Source of the DNA: Trichinella spiralis
Taxonomy: Eukaryota; Nematoda; Enoplea; Trichinellida; Trichinellidae
DNA: 64,000 nt
Assembly: GCA_000181795.3 (NCBI GenBank)
Contig: CM012953.1
Location: forward strand, 4,644,292-4,708,291
Direction of reading: 5' to 3'
A program made the translations under genes and the position numbers. Of this stretch, positions 10,187-21,517 are shown piece after piece (the stretch's first letter is position 1; each line of letters begins with the position of its first letter). The notes under the pieces are model-generated. The model saw only the letters and a list, made by a program, of their open reading frames with translations. It ran no database searches and had not been told where the DNA came from.

Positions 10187-12107
10187 TCATGTTAAATTTG
10201 ATGTCGATGATTTGGATAAATTTGATGTAGCTGTTACTTCTTTCTGCGGATCTTTTGTTGCGGATGTATTATCGCAAAAATCGCTGGCAACGCCTAAAAA
10301 CGAAAAACGGAAAATAATTAGCCAACAGCTAATGGAAAATTTCAAAATGCTTAATAATATACCACTTTTGTCTTCCGTGATATGTGAGGCTAATGTAGAA
10401 TCACGTTTAGAAGAAGCTGCTGTAAATTCTGCAGATAAATCGCAAGCGTTGCTGTTTGCAATATTTGCCGACGACGAAGGATTCTGTGAATTTAAACTTT
10501 CTTCAATGTTTGAATGTACACTTCCACTTTTTGAACTTCCATCATTCGACAAACTACCCGAAGCTAGGAAATCAAATTTTTTTGAAGATTTTGGTTTCAA
10601 ATATTGAGAATTATTGGGATTGTACGTATTGTGGGTTGAATCGTGTATTGGCACGGGTTTTTCTAACGGTAATTCTGTTTCATTTTTTGATGCTTCATTC
10701 CATTCAGATTCATTTGGTTCTAAGATTAAAAGTTAAATTTTGGCATAACATTTATTATTTATTTACCACTTTTAATATTTGTTTCATTTCCTGTTACTGA
10801 TGGTTCTTGAGTTTCTTCGGCGGTTCTTATGCTGCAACTTTCCGCGCCTAATGTAGGCTTAATGCCTGCATCTGGACTCAAAATAGTCGATAAATTTCGT
10901 GCACTCTCGAAATGTTCCATCAATTCAGATTCCGCTGTTTTACTAAACCTTGAAAGAGACGGTGATGTTGGACTGTTACTCTGCACGAAATCCAGCAATG
11001 CGGAATCAATTTTTGAATTTTTTGAATATATCAAACTTTCTTGAAACGTTCCTTAAATTTATCTTTTCAATAATACTGTATAAATTTTAAATAAAATTAC
11101 TGTTCATATCGTTTAGTTTTTTTCCATTCGATAAACTTCTTTCCAATGTTTGGGCATGCTTGAAATTTGTCAAGTCTAAATAGTGCAAAAAGCGTAACGT
11201 AAAAAAATTTTTTTTATTTATATTAAAATTATTTTTTAATCATTAGATGTTATTGTTTATTCACTTGCGCTTTCGTCAATCACTGGTTTTCTTCTGATGT
11301 TCAGAGATTTTCTTAAAGTTAAGCAGCATTTACCATTTGAAAAACAAATAGCTACGAACAGAAGTCCCATTGTTGCCCCAAATGAGGCAATTGAGATTAA
11401 GATTCTAAAATTTAAATAAATTTATTTAATTTTAACAGCTGAATTTAAATGACCTTTTCTCCAATAAATTTTGAAATAGAATGCATAATAAATTTTCTGT
11501 AACTGACAAGTAAATAAACGTACTTTGTCAGCAATGAAAGTTTTTTGCAACACTGACCTAAGTTTCGACCATTTTCATCCCGGCAACATTTTGCATCAAT
11601 AAATATGCTTGGTAAATCCGAGCAACTAAATAAAATTTTTCAATATTCCCCATACACGAAACCATATTTACCTTTTATCATCACAGGGCGGATTAGTTAT
11701 CAAAGATTCCTCATTGATATTTTGCACATCCCTTTGTTATGTAAATATTAAATTCATTTAAGCACAATTTGAATTTGAAATACCTTTCATTTTTATCAAA
11801 GCTGTTTACATGTTTTTCTTTACTGCCGATGGTTGCACCCTCAGCATTAAAGAGTTTTAGCATCGCCGTATTATTAATTGTTTGAGCACAATCAACTTCA
11901 TCCTAAATCAGACATTCAAGTATAATGTATTCACCTCAGATATTGCAAGTCGCATATTATTATTATGCACATCGTAGAAGCTTAGAAATGCATAATATAA
12001 TGCCATTAAAGGAATAAATAAATCAAATAAAAAGTATTATTTTTCCTTACCTTGAAATATCCAAGCAAAATGCACAAAAACGCATAAAAATACCAAACTC
12101 TAAACAT
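10187..12107 (-). CDS. Unrecognised type I membrane protein, long-tail form, 410 residues
   Basis: Nine exons keep frame: 12051-12107, 11784-11902, 11672-11731, 11524-11625, 11334-11404, 11101-11175, 10767-11051, 10363-10719 and 10187-10293. Exon 1 is exactly a signal-peptide-like stretch (about 19 residues, hydrophobic, starting MFRVWYFYAF). The mature ectodomain is about 93 residues with about eight cysteines, including two CC pairs and one NNT sequon. A single transmembrane helix (ILISIASFGATMGLLFVAIC) follows. The predicted cytoplasmic tail is about 275 residues, Ser/Asn/Lys/Glu-rich, with no fold I can see. I find no family match; a receptor or adhesion role is only suggested by topology. 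The last intron (72 nt) is a multiple of three with no stop, so it could be retained. Every junction has canonical GT/AG and the phases agree, which supports the model. Confidence 0.68.
11257..12107 (-). CDS. Same membrane protein, short-tail alternative form, 161 residues
   Basis: If the donor at 11333 (AATG|gtaaatg) is not used, exon 5 (11257-11404) reads on into a 25-residue basic tail (GKCCLTLRKSLNIRRKPV...) and stops at TAA 11257-11259. The signal peptide, Cys-rich ectodomain and membrane helix are shared with the long form. The juxtamembrane CC could be palmitoylated. Both readings are open and plausible, and transcript data would be needed to tell which is used. Confidence 0.5.
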
Positions 12108-12929
12108 GATAATGATGAAGAAATTCAGAACACTTCAGCTATCCTCAAATGTTTTCGAGTTTTTCATGTACATTAAAGAGTGAAAAGTCTAATTATGATG
12201 TTTTCTAATTAACATAAGTGAAAATGCTACACTATATGTAAATTTGCATAGAAATAAAGACAATTATAAATGATAAAGAATATGCTTCCGGGTAGCACTA
12301 TTCGTGCACTAGATACTACATAAATGTGTCGTTTTGATAGATTCATTGTAATATTATGGAATTAATAAAAATTGAAAACGTTAAAACTCATATAACTGTG
12401 GCAGCACAAAAATTAATGATTTTCTGTTTGGTTTTTCAGCTCTTTGCACTTTATAATGTACAGTAATTTGAAGCGACTCAACCTGTAGCATCCTTTTTTG
12501 CATTACTTCATCAATTATTTTTTCAGCATTTATTCTTGCACTTGTTTTAATGAATAATCTAGTTTAACGTTTCTAAGTGTGCTTGTAACATTATGCAGTC
12601 AGTACTTCTCCCTCAGCTTTAAATAATTCGATACAAAGTTGCTTCAATGTAAAACTCTCCTTCATGAAAAATATATCCCTCGTGTTTCTGCATTAATTTT
12701 TACTTTTAATTTTTTGAACTTTTCGCAAAAGAAAATATTAATGCGTATATCCTGCATTTGCATTCTTATTGTAACTTTATTTTCAAATATTTCATACATT
12801 ATTCACTGCTTGTAATAATTTATGAAACATAGTTTATCATAAACTAAACCTATTTTAAATAACACCTAAACAATAATTTTATATATGCCATTATTAATAA
12901 GTGTAATACATATGTTGGCGACAGTGGTC
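12108..12929. other. AT-rich intergenic sequence upstream of the membrane-protein gene
   Basis: No coding or RNA gene seen. It should contain the promoter of the minus-strand membrane-protein gene next to 12107. Confidence 0.4.
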
Positions 12930-13361
12930 ACACAACTTGATCCCCAGTTATAGTGGACTGTATTCTTCTTTATGTCAGATGCCACGAAAAGCATGGACGA
13001 ATTGTGCGTCGGATTCTTTTTTTTTTGCGAAGTTTGCTCCAATCGCAGCTTTCAGCTCGTCGTACGAAACAGTTTGGACCGTTCGAGGTTTGAAATGGTC
13101 CACCAGCATGCAAAACTGCTGTTGTCCCAACTTCGACAACAGCAACGTGCGACATGCAGCTTCGGTGCCATCACCATCCAACAGGCCAAAAACTGAAATT
13201 TCACATTCCAAACGTTCAATATAGTAGATCCACTCCTTTGTCGATGGATTCAAGGTGAACCGTTGTTGAGCCGATGTAACTTGATTCAAATTCATCCTCG
13301 CCGCCAAGATGTAACGTTGTAGTGTAGATAACTTTACTGAGTACCAGCTTGCGAAGAACAC
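12930..13361 (-). mobile_element. Decayed LTR-retrotransposon gag fragment
   Basis: The minus-strand reading frame (stop at 12975, open up to 13361) resembles the capsid/gag region of Ty3/gypsy or Pao-type retrotransposons. It has a W-x2-Y-x2-RLE element, a stretch with regularly placed Leu (RTLLLSKLGQQQF) and a YDELKAAI element before a basic KKK stretch. The frame ends abruptly after about 128 codons, in a T-rich run consistent with a frameshift. No protease, reverse transcriptase, integrase or LTR is recognisable nearby, so this is a remnant. A domesticated gag gene is less likely because of the break. Confidence 0.6.
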
Positions 13362-13462
13362 GAAGCAAGCAACGATAGTGACAGAATACAGTAATGCAAT
13401 AGTATTAGGGATTCAGGTACAATAGCGTGGATTAGAATAATCTAAAGAATAATTTGCTACAG

Positions 13463-13717
13463 GCTCCGTTTATCAGATTTTGTTTGTGCAACTTTAATCT
13501 CGGTCTCAAAACGGGAAAAAAGGCTTTTGTTCATTGTCATCTCTGTTCAAGAATGCATACTGAAATTGATCGATATGAAAGTCAATTGCAGTAGCATCTA
13601 GCAAAGGAGTACTCTGAAATAATCAAATCCTATCTGGAAAATGAAGATGCTGAGAAAATAAAGAATCAGGAAGGATGTAGCATTTATCACATTACAGCGC
13701 ATACCGCTATGTTGTAA
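13463..13717 (+). pseudogene. Protein-like frame with one internal TAG
   Basis: Starting after an acceptor-like CTACAG, 85 codons read as a protein with a CxC...HCHLCSRMH cysteine/histidine cluster and a charged helical second half, ending at TAA 13715-13717. One in-frame TAG (13592-13594, one change from CAG) interrupts it. No family is recognised. It may be a gene remnant, part of the neighbouring retroelement, or a readthrough exon. Confidence 0.3.
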
Positions 13718-14643
13718 AAAAATTTTAAAATTTCCACTAGTCGACAAGCATGGTTAATTTTTCACTGACGATTGCAAAGCAGACTGCCTGATGTTGTGGT
13801 GTTATTTATTGTATTGGATAGCAGTATTTTATTTGCAGTTGTGAATAAATTGTTAAAGCAATTTTTGGCCCAACTGAACTATTACTAGATTTTAGTTACA
13901 GTCTACCGAGCTGCATATTTGAGTTAGATTTCCAATATAACAATTTTATTTTGCATTATTTTATGTTTTATTGCATGCATAAATTTTTGGTAACGATACA
14001 CAATGAAAGTGTTTTTTAAATCTTAGTTTTGAACTTTCAGCAATTAATTGAATAAATAAATATATAGTTGTCTATACTGTTTGCAAAAACCAAACCCTAT
14101 TTAGATTAATTAATAGATTAATAATCAATAAAGCAAGAATTTCCAAAAAAGAAATGACCGTTGATGATTTCAATTTCTTTTCATTACTGGTAAAGCAAAA
14201 ATAACTGATGTAATTTTTTTCACAATGCACTTTTATTACGTAGTATTATACGTCAAGTGTATGTAAAATACGCGCGCAAATGCGTAAGCAGACTGATGTT
14301 AAAAATTAGTGAAAATAATCAAAATTAAACAGAGAAATGTGTTATTAAGATAAAAGAAAGCTTCAAAGAAACAAATTGGTTAATAAATACACTGTATTTT
14401 GGCTAACTGCTTGTAAAATAATGGTAACTGTCGCATGATTATTTACCAAAGCTGATGATAAGTTGTAAATGTTAGCTCATATTTACTTGCTGTTAAACAA
14501 ACAGTAGCATTAATAAGGTTTGTGTACTTACATTTCCAAACGGTAGGTTTTCATTAAAACAGTCAAAATAATTGATATAGAAATCCATCCTTTTATACTC
14601 CGTTTCCTTTAATAGCAAAGTTGCGTGACTGAGACGGTGCGCA
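13718..14643. other. AT-rich spacer and 5' flank of the first MGAT2-like gene
   Basis: No gene seen. The 14520-14643 end must include the promoter or 5' untranslated region of the plus-strand MGAT2-like gene. Confidence 0.4.
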
Positions 14644-16957
14644 ATGGGTTCGTTGTTTTACATAAATAGAATTAGCATAAGAAAGAATAAAATCCCAATA
14701 TTTATACTTTTTCTTATATATTTTGCAATTTATATTTTTTTGAGATTGATTCCAAATGAAATTTTTTCCATGAAATATTTCAAAAATGAGTTTAAAAGTT
14801 CATCATCATTGCCAAAGTTTGAAAATCGCTTTTTGGAAATTTACTCAATTTTAACAAATATAAGTCAAAGAATAAATTTGACAAAAAATGCAAGTGAAAA
14901 TTATTGCGAAGATGATGTTGCTGAAGTGGCCGAAGCAGTTTATTGGGCAGAATCAAGACAAGCTGAAAATCAAAGTGACCATTCCCAAGTTTGGGTTGAA
15001 AATGGCTTCAATCACAATGTGAAGTTTGATCACGTTTTCATGATCCAAGTGCACAAAAGACCGTCTTATTTCAAGCAGATGATCGACTCGTTGTCAAAAG
15101 TGTGGAACATTTCTGAAGTTCTGCTTGTAATCAGCCACAGTGCATATGATGAAGAAATGAACAATATCGTGAAATCGATAAAATTTTGTCCTGTGTTGCA
15201 ATTGTTCTACCCCTTACGAATGGAACTTTTTCGAGAAAAATTCCCAGATGCAGATCCTGAACATTGCAATGGGTAGGCAAGTTGAAATATTTAATTCAAA
15301 AAATAATATTATTGTCTTTATTTCAATGAAGAACATGCTGCCGTCCTGAATCGAAACGTCGATCCATAAAAGTGGCTCAGATAGCTCAAATTAAGCATCA
15401 TTGGTGGTGGAAAGTGAGAAATTATCCGACTGCGGCAGTTTGATTTCGATTCTATATTTTAGCTTGTACAAGCATTTGAATATATAGAAGAATTGAAAAA
15501 ATCCGATTTTTGGATTACTTTGTTAGAAGAAGATCATTACGCTAGTCCTGATTTATACGAAACCCTTAAATCAGTTATCAAAGATAAATTAAAGTAAGTA
15601 AAACATTTTCCAACCTCTCGTACTCTTGTAATAATAAAAATACACTGTTCGATCTCAAAACTATATATAATATTTTAAGTAAAAAACTTTTTTTTGAATA
15701 ATTTAATGAAATTCATTAATTTTTCTAGAGTAAGAAAAGAATATTTTCCTTTAAATAGCATAAAGATAATTTATTAAATAGAAATATTCCATGTTTATTT
15801 AATTACATTCATTATTCAGTCTTTAATAATATATTAAGATTAAAAAGGAAAATAATTTACAAATTAAACAAAAATGAATACCTTTCTTGAGAAAAAAAAT
15901 TTTTTTTGATAATGAAGAATGAGGAGTTTGACTTTTTACAGTGATCAAGTTTTACACAATCACACAACTTTGTTAAATAAGATTAATGGAAATTTAAAAA
16001 ATGTTTGTGGTACAAATGGGCATTTTAAAAATATTTTCTTTTCCAGTATTGTTTATTGACGCTTTTACGAGATTCGTAAATAAATACTGCTCATTGGCGT
16101 ATTTATGCAATTTTTTTGCTAAGATTTTGTGAAGAATGCCAAATCATAGTTCCTGGAAACTATTTTCAATTGCTTGTAAACAAAAATCAGCCTCCTAATG
16201 AAGTAAGTTTATAATGTAAATTATTAAAATTCTACTTGTATATCTTCTAACACTTGTTTCGTATTTTCAGATTAAAATTGAATATTGGTATTCGTCCACG
16301 CATAATTTGGGAATGACATTTTCTAGGACGTTTTGGAATGAATTGAAGTTGCATGCTGTTGTAAAGCCATATTTTTTATTTTTTAAAATATATTTATTTC
16401 ATGCATGTTTAATATAATAATTTCGCGTAAGATATGTACACTGTGATACTACATTTTACAATAACACTGTTTGTTACATGTATCTTTTGTATGAAATAGC
16501 AAAATTGACAAATGAACTGCTTATTTTTTTTAATTTAAATTATATTTTATATTAATTCAATTTTTTAGCCTTTCTGCACGTACAACGATTACAACTGGGA
16601 TTGGACGTTAAATCATATTCAAACACGTATTGCTAGAAACTGGAAAGCTGTTGTCCTCAAGTCATCTCGACTATTTCACATCGGAGATTGGTATTTGTAA
16701 TTAAATTACTTTTTTATTTTTGAATTAGACAATAGCAAATCATTTATTATAGTGGTACTCATACAAAATCAGATAACTGTAATGCTTCTCTGGAGGCTGT
16801 AAAAAATTACATCAAAGAAATAAACATCCGCACCTACACTTTTAAGGTAGATGAAGGTGGCAGACTTTTCGCAAACTGGGTGACGCCACAACCTTATGGA
16901 GCATGGGTAGATCAGAGAGATCATCTTCTCTGTTTATGGCATATTCATAATATTTAA
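14644..16957 (+). CDS. Divergent MGAT2-like N-acetylglucosaminyltransferase II, 445 residues
   Basis: Seven exons in frame: 14644-15272, 15332-15413, 15463-15593, 16124-16202, 16271-16360, 16569-16690, 16753-16957. MGAT2 (GnT-II) adds beta-1,2-GlcNAc to the alpha-1,6 mannose arm of N-glycans in the Golgi. Topology is type II: a short basic N-terminus, a hydrophobic anchor at about residues 18-37, then a stem. Family marks are IQVHKRP, VISH, KHHWWWK, the metal-binding LLEEDHYASPD, a CEEC pair, the STHNLGM block, CTYNDYNWDW and RLFHIGDCG. These keep the acidic and His residues expected to bind the metal. Length equals the animal enzyme (about 447). It is odd in that the GHYREA-type segment before KHHWWWK is replaced and the C-terminal GGWGDxRDHELC motif is degraded to GAWVDQRDHLLC. 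Codon use is AT-rich. A second, more conserved copy lies on the minus strand at 24330-26113 with the same intron positions. Altered acceptor specificity is possible. Confidence 0.88.
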
Positions 16958-18391
16958 TTTACACTAGTATTTTTATTATAAAAACATAGAACTTCATCGA
17001 TATATTACCAACTAGGTGAAAAAGCGCTTGTTTCTTGTTACTGTTGTTTATTTACATTGACACAGATGATTTTTACATATATATAGCATTGTAAATAAAA
17101 TTGAAATTCTAGAAGCGGCTGTTGTTACATTCCAACTATAGCAAAACTATTAAATTTGCTTTTGTTGAATTTGTTAATTTTTGACATTGTTTTATAATTT
17201 TGGAACTTATGGCCAAGTGAAAAAAACTAATGCAGCAACATTTTCTGACAATTTTAAATAAAATTGTGAATAGCGATATCGGTAATGACAAAAAAGGAAA
17301 AATGAAAATTTTTATAAAACTGATGACAAAATTTTAATTTATAATTATTAAATCAATATTAAAATTATCAATTTCATTTTAGTCAATTATCACTTGTACT
17401 TATTTCACATTACGACATATGAGCTTGAAAATCATGTAGTTACTGTAGCAATAGTTATTTACGTATTTGTAACGTAAGAATCTTAGTTTATCGGTTTGTG
17501 TTGTTAATTTTTCAACATTTTCAGCAGTGTTTAATATGATCAATATGGTGAGTAATGTATGTGTGCTCGCGAAAAGTGATAAACAGCGGCGAATTGTATA
17601 CCTAGTTGGCAGTTTAATGAAAATGTTGTTTTTCATAACTGCGAAAATAGTGTGAAGAAGAGGTAATGTTTGCTTTGAAAAAGCATTAAATGTCAAAATT
17701 AAAGAAGTGAAATTTGAAATAAAAATACACTTTAATCAATCAGTGAACTGATGCTTTTACATTAATGTTGAAAATTTCACAGATTTATTTCATGTGTACA
17801 TGAATTGTATGATGATGGATTTGGTTGTTTACAGTTTCGAATTTGTTTTATAGCGTAGTGTTTTACCGTGTTTTAGTTGTATATTATTGTCAATGTTGAC
17901 AGTAATTAGAGAAGGAGAGAATTATTTGTAAGGGTTTGTGTCCGTATACTGTTCAGAATCAATTATATAAATAGATAGTGGGTTTTAATGATGTTTGCTT
18001 AATAGAATGGTGCTTGAAAATTCTAAAAATGAAGGAATTGTTTGTAAATTTTATTATCGACCGATTGAAAAGTTCAGCTGGAAATTTGATTGATTTTTCA
18101 AACCACCAGTGTAGTTGATTGAGAAATACAGTAATAGCGTTGACTTTTCTGAATTGTTAATAGGCATTGTGTTATCTGTTGATGTTTTTATCTATACCAC
18201 AACTGAAATAAGTGACTTTTGTTTTGCAAAATTAAAAAATAGCAATGAATTTTTTTATTTTGTTCTACTGTCATTGTAGTGATGGAAGTGTGCAGTTATA
18301 AAAATGATCGATTCTTAATACGAACTTTATTTATTTATTAGAGAAAAAAAAAGATAACATTGTCGTGTGGTTTTTTATTTTTGCAGCCGTG
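16958..18391. other. Spacer between MGAT2-like gene and SGSM3 gene
   Basis: AT-rich, no supported gene. A polyadenylation-type AATAAA follows the MGAT2-like stop at about 17095. A 98-codon minus-strand frame at 17400-17696 shows no family or splice context and is probably chance. An acceptor (TTTTTGCAG) ends at 18386, so part of 17.7-18.4 kb is likely a 5' untranslated intron of the next gene. Confidence 0.5.
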
Positions 18392-21084
18392 ATGTTTTGC
18401 CGCAGTCAGAATAGAGGTTACAGTCGTGGTTTTTCCCAAGCGACGCGTGCGATGAGCGATGAGGAGGAAGAAGATTCGGCCGAGTGCAACGGGGGCGTGG
18501 CTTTTGCCCGCCAAGAGGGTCTGTCGATCGGTGCCGCGTCCGGTGAAATTGGTGATTCGTTTTCCAAAATTGGAACTCCCTGTTCATGTCTGGTCGCTTC
18601 GATTGTACCGTCCAAACGTCTGCTTCGGTCGGGCGATGATGACGTCGACCCTGCTTCGAGTCGTTACTTGTGTTTGGATGATTACGATCAGTTTGGCTTC
18701 AAAATTGGAAAAAAGGAAAATGGAGAAGAAAATGGTCGAACGGTCGACGGCAACCAAACCTCACTGTTGGTGGAGGAAGAGTGCAAATTACGCCTGCGTT
18801 GGATTGCCTACTTGGAATTCACGTTCAACAGTAGAGTGGTCGAAGATTTGACTTGGGAAAAGGTCGAGTCGTTTTTGCCCAGGTCGGAAGAGTTGGCGAG
18901 TCTGGTGCGCGCCGGCGTGCCCCACTCGTTGCGACCGTACGTCTGGCCGCGGCTGTGCGGCGCGACACGACGGCGCCAGCGGGCCGACTACACCTACGCC
19001 GACATGTTGAACGAGTTGAAGAAAGTCGACGACCAAGACGACAACGACGACTATTCGCTCACGTTCGGCCAGATCGAGAAAGATCTGATGCGCACGTTGC
19101 CGAACAACGTCTGCTTCGCCTCGCCGGACGGCGTGGGCGTTGGACGGTTGCGTCGGATTTTGCGCTCCATTGCGTTGGCGTTTCCCGACGTCGGCTATTG
19201 TCAGGGAATGGGCGTGATCGCGGCCACTCTGCTTCTATTTTTGGACGAAGAGAACGCGTTCTGGATGATGTGCACGATATTGGACGACCTGCTGCCCGAC
19301 CGGTACTTTTCCGACTCGTTGCTCGGCTCGGCGGTCGACCAGCGGATATTTCGCCTACTGATCGCCGACTTGCTGCCCGACGTCGACGCCGTGTTCCGTA
19401 CCCACGACATCGAACCGTCTCTGGTCACTCTCCACTGGTTTTTGACTTTGTACGCGTCGTCGGCGATGCCGTTCCCAATACTGTTGCGCGTCTGGGATTT
19501 GTTCTTCTATTACGGTTCGACGGTGCTGTTCAAAGTGGCTCTGGCGATGCTCAAACTGCGCCAAGACCAATTTCGGGCGTTGGCCAACTCGGCCGACGTG
19601 TTCAATTTGTTGTCGAGCACGCCGTCGTCGTTGGGACCGACCGACGTCGAACCGTTGCTTCGTGCGATCGACCAACTCGACACCGACGACCGGCGCTTGC
19701 CGTCGTTGCGCGCCACCCAACGCGCCTACTTGCAACTGGCCCGTCGTCGTCCGACCAACCACTCCGCCGTCGGCCGTCGACTGTTCCGGCGTCGCCATGG
19801 ACGTTGTCGTGCTCGGTCTACGTCGTCGTCCGATTTCGACCAATCGTCGTCGGCGAAAAATGTTCGACAAACCGAACTATTGGTCGAATTGAAGCAGACG
19901 ATCGCCGAACTGGTACTCGAAATGGCCTCTCGGTCGCCAACTGTACCGGCATCTTTGCAAGTAAAGCTATTCGTTGAAATTTCCCATATCGCGCGACTAA
20001 TCGACGATATTTATATTTTTGAGGCCGATTATTCCGTCGAAAGTCACAGTCGAGATTACGATTTGTACACTGAAGCGCATCGCTTGACTCGCCGGTGGGC
20101 CAGGGCGTTGGTCGATTTCGAACGACACGAAGACGACGAGCTCGGCTTTTGCAAAAACGACCTCGTCGAAGTGCTGTCGCGCAGAGACGAACACTGCTGG
20201 ATTGGCGAATTGAACGGTCGACGTGGTTGGTTTCCGGCCAAATTTGTCCAACTTGTCGACGACCAACTGCGCGACTATTCCACATTCCCGTCTGTCGTCG
20301 AAACAGAAGACGACGACGACGACGACGACGACGACAATGATTTCACTGAAGTAAAGGAGTATTTTTTATTATTCAAAATTATTAATTTTTCAAAAAAACA
20401 TATTAGAAAATTACAAAATTGGTTCGACATCAGTTTTGTACAATTTTGAAAACAATTTTCGAATACGGTATGAAAAAGTCCTCTTTGCTTGGTCGTCCGT
20501 TTCACCCGTGGTTGTTTATTGAAAGTGTTGCTAACGAAGAGGTAGACTATTGTTGTTGTTGTTGTTGTTGTTGTGATAAACATTGCTTTCTTTGTCTCCA
20601 TTCTACCGTGCAAGTATAGATTCGAAAGGAGCATCTGTCGGTTCACAGTCGTCTGATGCTCAGTCAAACGTTCCAACTTGACCAAGATGGACAGACTTTC
20701 ACACCCGAAGAGTTGCTTTACAAAGCGCTTCAGTATGTAAATTTGACCCACGATCTCGCCAGAGTCTCTTCGATGGACGTCAAATTCCGATCGTTGGTCT
20801 GCCTCGGCTTGAACGAACAGGCGTTGCACTTGTGGTTCGAACTGCTCTGCACCAGCAACGGCGATCTGGTCGACCAGTGGTACCAGCCGTGGTCGTTCAT
20901 CCGCAGTCCCGCCTGGGTGCAGTTGAAATGCGAACTCAGGCTGTTGGCGCAGTTTGTATTCAAGCTCAACTCGGCCTGGGAATTGCCGACGACCAGAAAA
21001 CGACCGGGGAACAACCACCGCCCGATTCAAGAAAGCGTCCGAGACATGCTGCTCAAGCACCACTTGTTCAGTTGGGATACTTGA
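18392..21084 (+). CDS. SGSM3: SGSM3-type RabGAP with TBC, SH3 and RUN domains, 807 residues
   Basis: Two exons: 18392-20350 and 20620-21084, joined at phase 0. The order TBC-SH3-RUN is specific to SGSM3 (RUTBC3), a GTPase-activating protein for Rab GTPases in endosomal traffic and membrane signalling. The TBC domain covers roughly residues 165-440, with the arginine-finger motif IEKDLMR near residue 228 and the glutamine-finger YCQGM near 269; both catalytic residues are present. SH3 lies near 566-622 ([15 protein letters not shown]...[17 protein letters not shown]). It is followed by a run of eleven Asp encoded by GAC repeats, then the RUN domain in exon 2. I chose ATG 18392 because it follows an acceptor at 18386; an in-frame ATG at 18452 (MSDEEEED) is the alternative. 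Human SGSM3 is about 750 residues. Codon use is strongly GC-rich. Long antisense open frames here are by-products of that composition. Confidence 0.92.
20304..20335 (+). repeat. (GAC)n coding repeat, poly-Asp
   Basis: About eleven GAC units encode an aspartate run between the SH3 and RUN domains of the SGSM3 protein, ending just before the donor at 20351. The tract acts as an acidic linker. Confidence 0.85.
20548..20573. repeat. (GTT)n microsatellite in SGSM3 intron
   Basis: About eight GTT units within the 269-nt intron separating the TBC/SH3 exon from the RUN exon. Confidence 0.85.
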
Positions 21085-21517
21085 TTTAAAAAAACAGAGA
21101 TCATGATTTGTATCTTTTTTTGTTTGTTTGTTTTTTTGTTCGTGTTTTTTGTGTTCGAATCGTAAAACTTGTTGTTGTTGTTTATTTTTTTTCTTTTTTT
21201 TGTCAGCAAACAGATATTAATAAGGTGAAATTGATATTTTTCAACAATTCAACCTTAACTCTTTGCTATGCAGTGGCAACAGCAAGCACACACTCGACTG
21301 GCTCGGTGTTTTTTCTTTTTTCCACTGCTTTTTTTCTTAATCAAATTTCATTTTTCCATTAAATGGGACAAAATTAAAATTTATTATTTTGTCTTTTTTA
21401 TGAACTTTGTTCATTTCTGCTTCGTATGCGCTCATACGTTTCATCGTCATACATACTTGGAACATTCGATTCGAATTTGTCTAATAATTAATTAATTAAA
21501 TCGTAGATTTATTATTC
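21085..21517. other. Short spacer between SGSM3 and ZC3H11A genes
   Basis: T-rich 433-nt spacer between two genes on the same strand. It must carry the SGSM3 3' end and the start region of the next gene; no promoter box is obvious. The close same-strand spacing leaves co-transcription possible but unproven. Confidence 0.45.

Noticed and set aside
14644-16957. Plus-strand MGAT2 copy as a pseudogene
   Set aside because: All seven exons keep phase, splice sites are canonical, and metal-binding residues and length are retained.
17400-17696. 98-codon minus-strand frame between MGAT2-like and SGSM3 genes
   Set aside because: No domain, signal peptide or splice context, and AT-biased composition; a chance frame is the simpler view.
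18853-19977. 374-codon second plus-strand frame inside SGSM3
   Set aside because: Arg/Val-rich shadow of the TBC coding frame; the TBC frame carries the conserved catalytic motifs.
20275-21063. 262-codon minus-strand frame opposite the SGSM3 RUN exon
   Set aside because: It is antisense to a clearly conserved RUN domain and includes the intron; composition explains its openness.
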